From Bedellia somnulentella (Eukaryota; Arthropoda; Insecta; Lepidoptera; Bedelliidae), in contig OY755171.1 in assembly GCA_963576735.1 (NCBI GenBank), positions 2,418,001-2,482,000 of the forward strand: a stretch of 64,000 bases of DNA, given 5' to 3'. Positions 63,758 to 64,000 of this stretch are shown one piece after another (position 1 is the stretch's first letter; every line of letters starts with the position of its first letter). The position numbers and the translations under genes were made by a program. Under the pieces are notes generated by a model. It worked only from the letters and a program-made list of their open reading frames with translations, searched no databases and was not told where the DNA came from.

Positions 63758-64000
63758 TTAGTTTTTATTTCGCATTCTGTTTAATTCATATAGTGCTTCA
63801 TTATTGCAAGGTGTCTTGCCCGTTAGTTTATTGCAGTCCAACTCCTCTATACGTAGTCCCTGCAAAGATCTGACTCCACTAAGAGCCACGTAGGCTTGAC
63901 CTTCTTCAAACAGTTTCGCACCTAAGTATACGACTGCGTAATCCACAGTGCTGCCCTGCATTTTATGTATTGTAGAAGATGATAGTATTAAAGGCAACAT
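63758..64000 (-). CDS. PIF1-family helicase, C-terminal part, runs off the window
   Basis: Eighty codons open to the right edge on the reverse strand, stop at 63758-63760. The piece holds the superfamily 1 helicase region IHKMQG (motif V-like, usually HKSQG), then [26 protein letters not shown] (motif VI region) and a short tail ending MRNKN. PIF1-type 5'-3' DNA helicases unwind DNA and G-quadruplexes. Insect genomes carry many copies inside Helitron-type transposons, and this location among Helitrons suggests the same. Two oddities stand out: Met in place of Ser in the HKSQG motif, and Gly where motif VI normally has the catalytic Arg (ALSR). The Gly codon GGA is one step from AGA. The copy may be inactive. 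The N-terminal part and any Rep domain lie outside the window. Confidence 0.85.
   Translation of the reverse strand: MLPLILSSSTIHKMQGSTVDYAVVYLGAKLFEEGQAYVALSGVRSLQGLRIEELDCNKLTGKTPCNNEALYELNRMRNKN

Overview
The window is AT-rich, intron- or intergene-like DNA from an animal nuclear genome, most probably an insect of the order Lepidoptera. The basis is the repeat fauna: tRNA-derived SINEs, small Helitrons ending in CTAG, non-LTR retrotransposon C-termini and tails of the kind I associate with butterflies and moths, and a mariner with a TA target duplication. No clearly intact protein-coding host gene is visible. Most long ORFs are accidental readings of repeats. The assignment to Lepidoptera is recognition from memory, not a database result. 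Family names such as SINE-A, SINE-B, MITE-C, R1 and H1-H3 are labels coined here. | Two SINE families dominate. SINE-A (16 copies or fragments) has a tRNA-like head and a TTATG tail. SINE-B (37 copies or fragments) has no obvious tRNA head and a TATG tail. Several copies of each have perfect or near-perfect target duplications of 9-19 bp. Nine 3' fragments of a non-LTR element (LINE-1) end in almost the same 40-base module as both SINEs, so this LINE is the likely source of the enzyme that moved them. | Layout. 0-4.2 kb: SINE-A, a 164-bp Harbinger-like MITE, then R1 copy 1. R1 is a 2.45-kb composite containing long inverted arms, a mini-Helitron, a 23-residue protein repeat split by a MITE, and four 145-bp tandem units. 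4.7-16.5 kb: LINE remnants and nested SINE, MITE and Helitron copies. 16.8-17.8 kb: a CpG-rich island with a TATA box and a possible first coding exon, the best candidate for a host gene. 19-24 kb: SINE-E, Helitron H1a, Helitron pieces and a 1303-bp mariner with a broken DD34D transposase sitting in a SINE-B tail. 25.8-26.1 kb: SINE-D, a retroposon carrying a tRNA-shaped module antisense to its A tail. 28.6-31.3 kb: R1 copy 2, inserted into a SINE-B. 36-38.8 kb: low-repeat DNA and a large palindromic MITE. 39.4-43.6 kb: two H2 Helitrons, one inside a second SINE-D, and a chimeric SINE-A. 44-58 kb: dense SINEs, a LINE ORF remnant, H2c, and H1b, which reads as identical to H1a. 59-64 kb: a weak exon-pair candidate, a circularly permuted inverted repeat, another LINE C-terminus, and, at the right edge, 176-bp inverted arms followed by the C-terminal part of a PIF1-family helicase whose motif VI arginine reads as glycine. 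| The contents do not form a pathway. They form a record of nested transposition: autonomous LINE and helicase remnants with many non-autonomous passengers. Insertion order can be read in several places, for example Helitron into SINE-D, mariner into SINE-B, SINE-B into MITE-C, and R1 into SINE-B.
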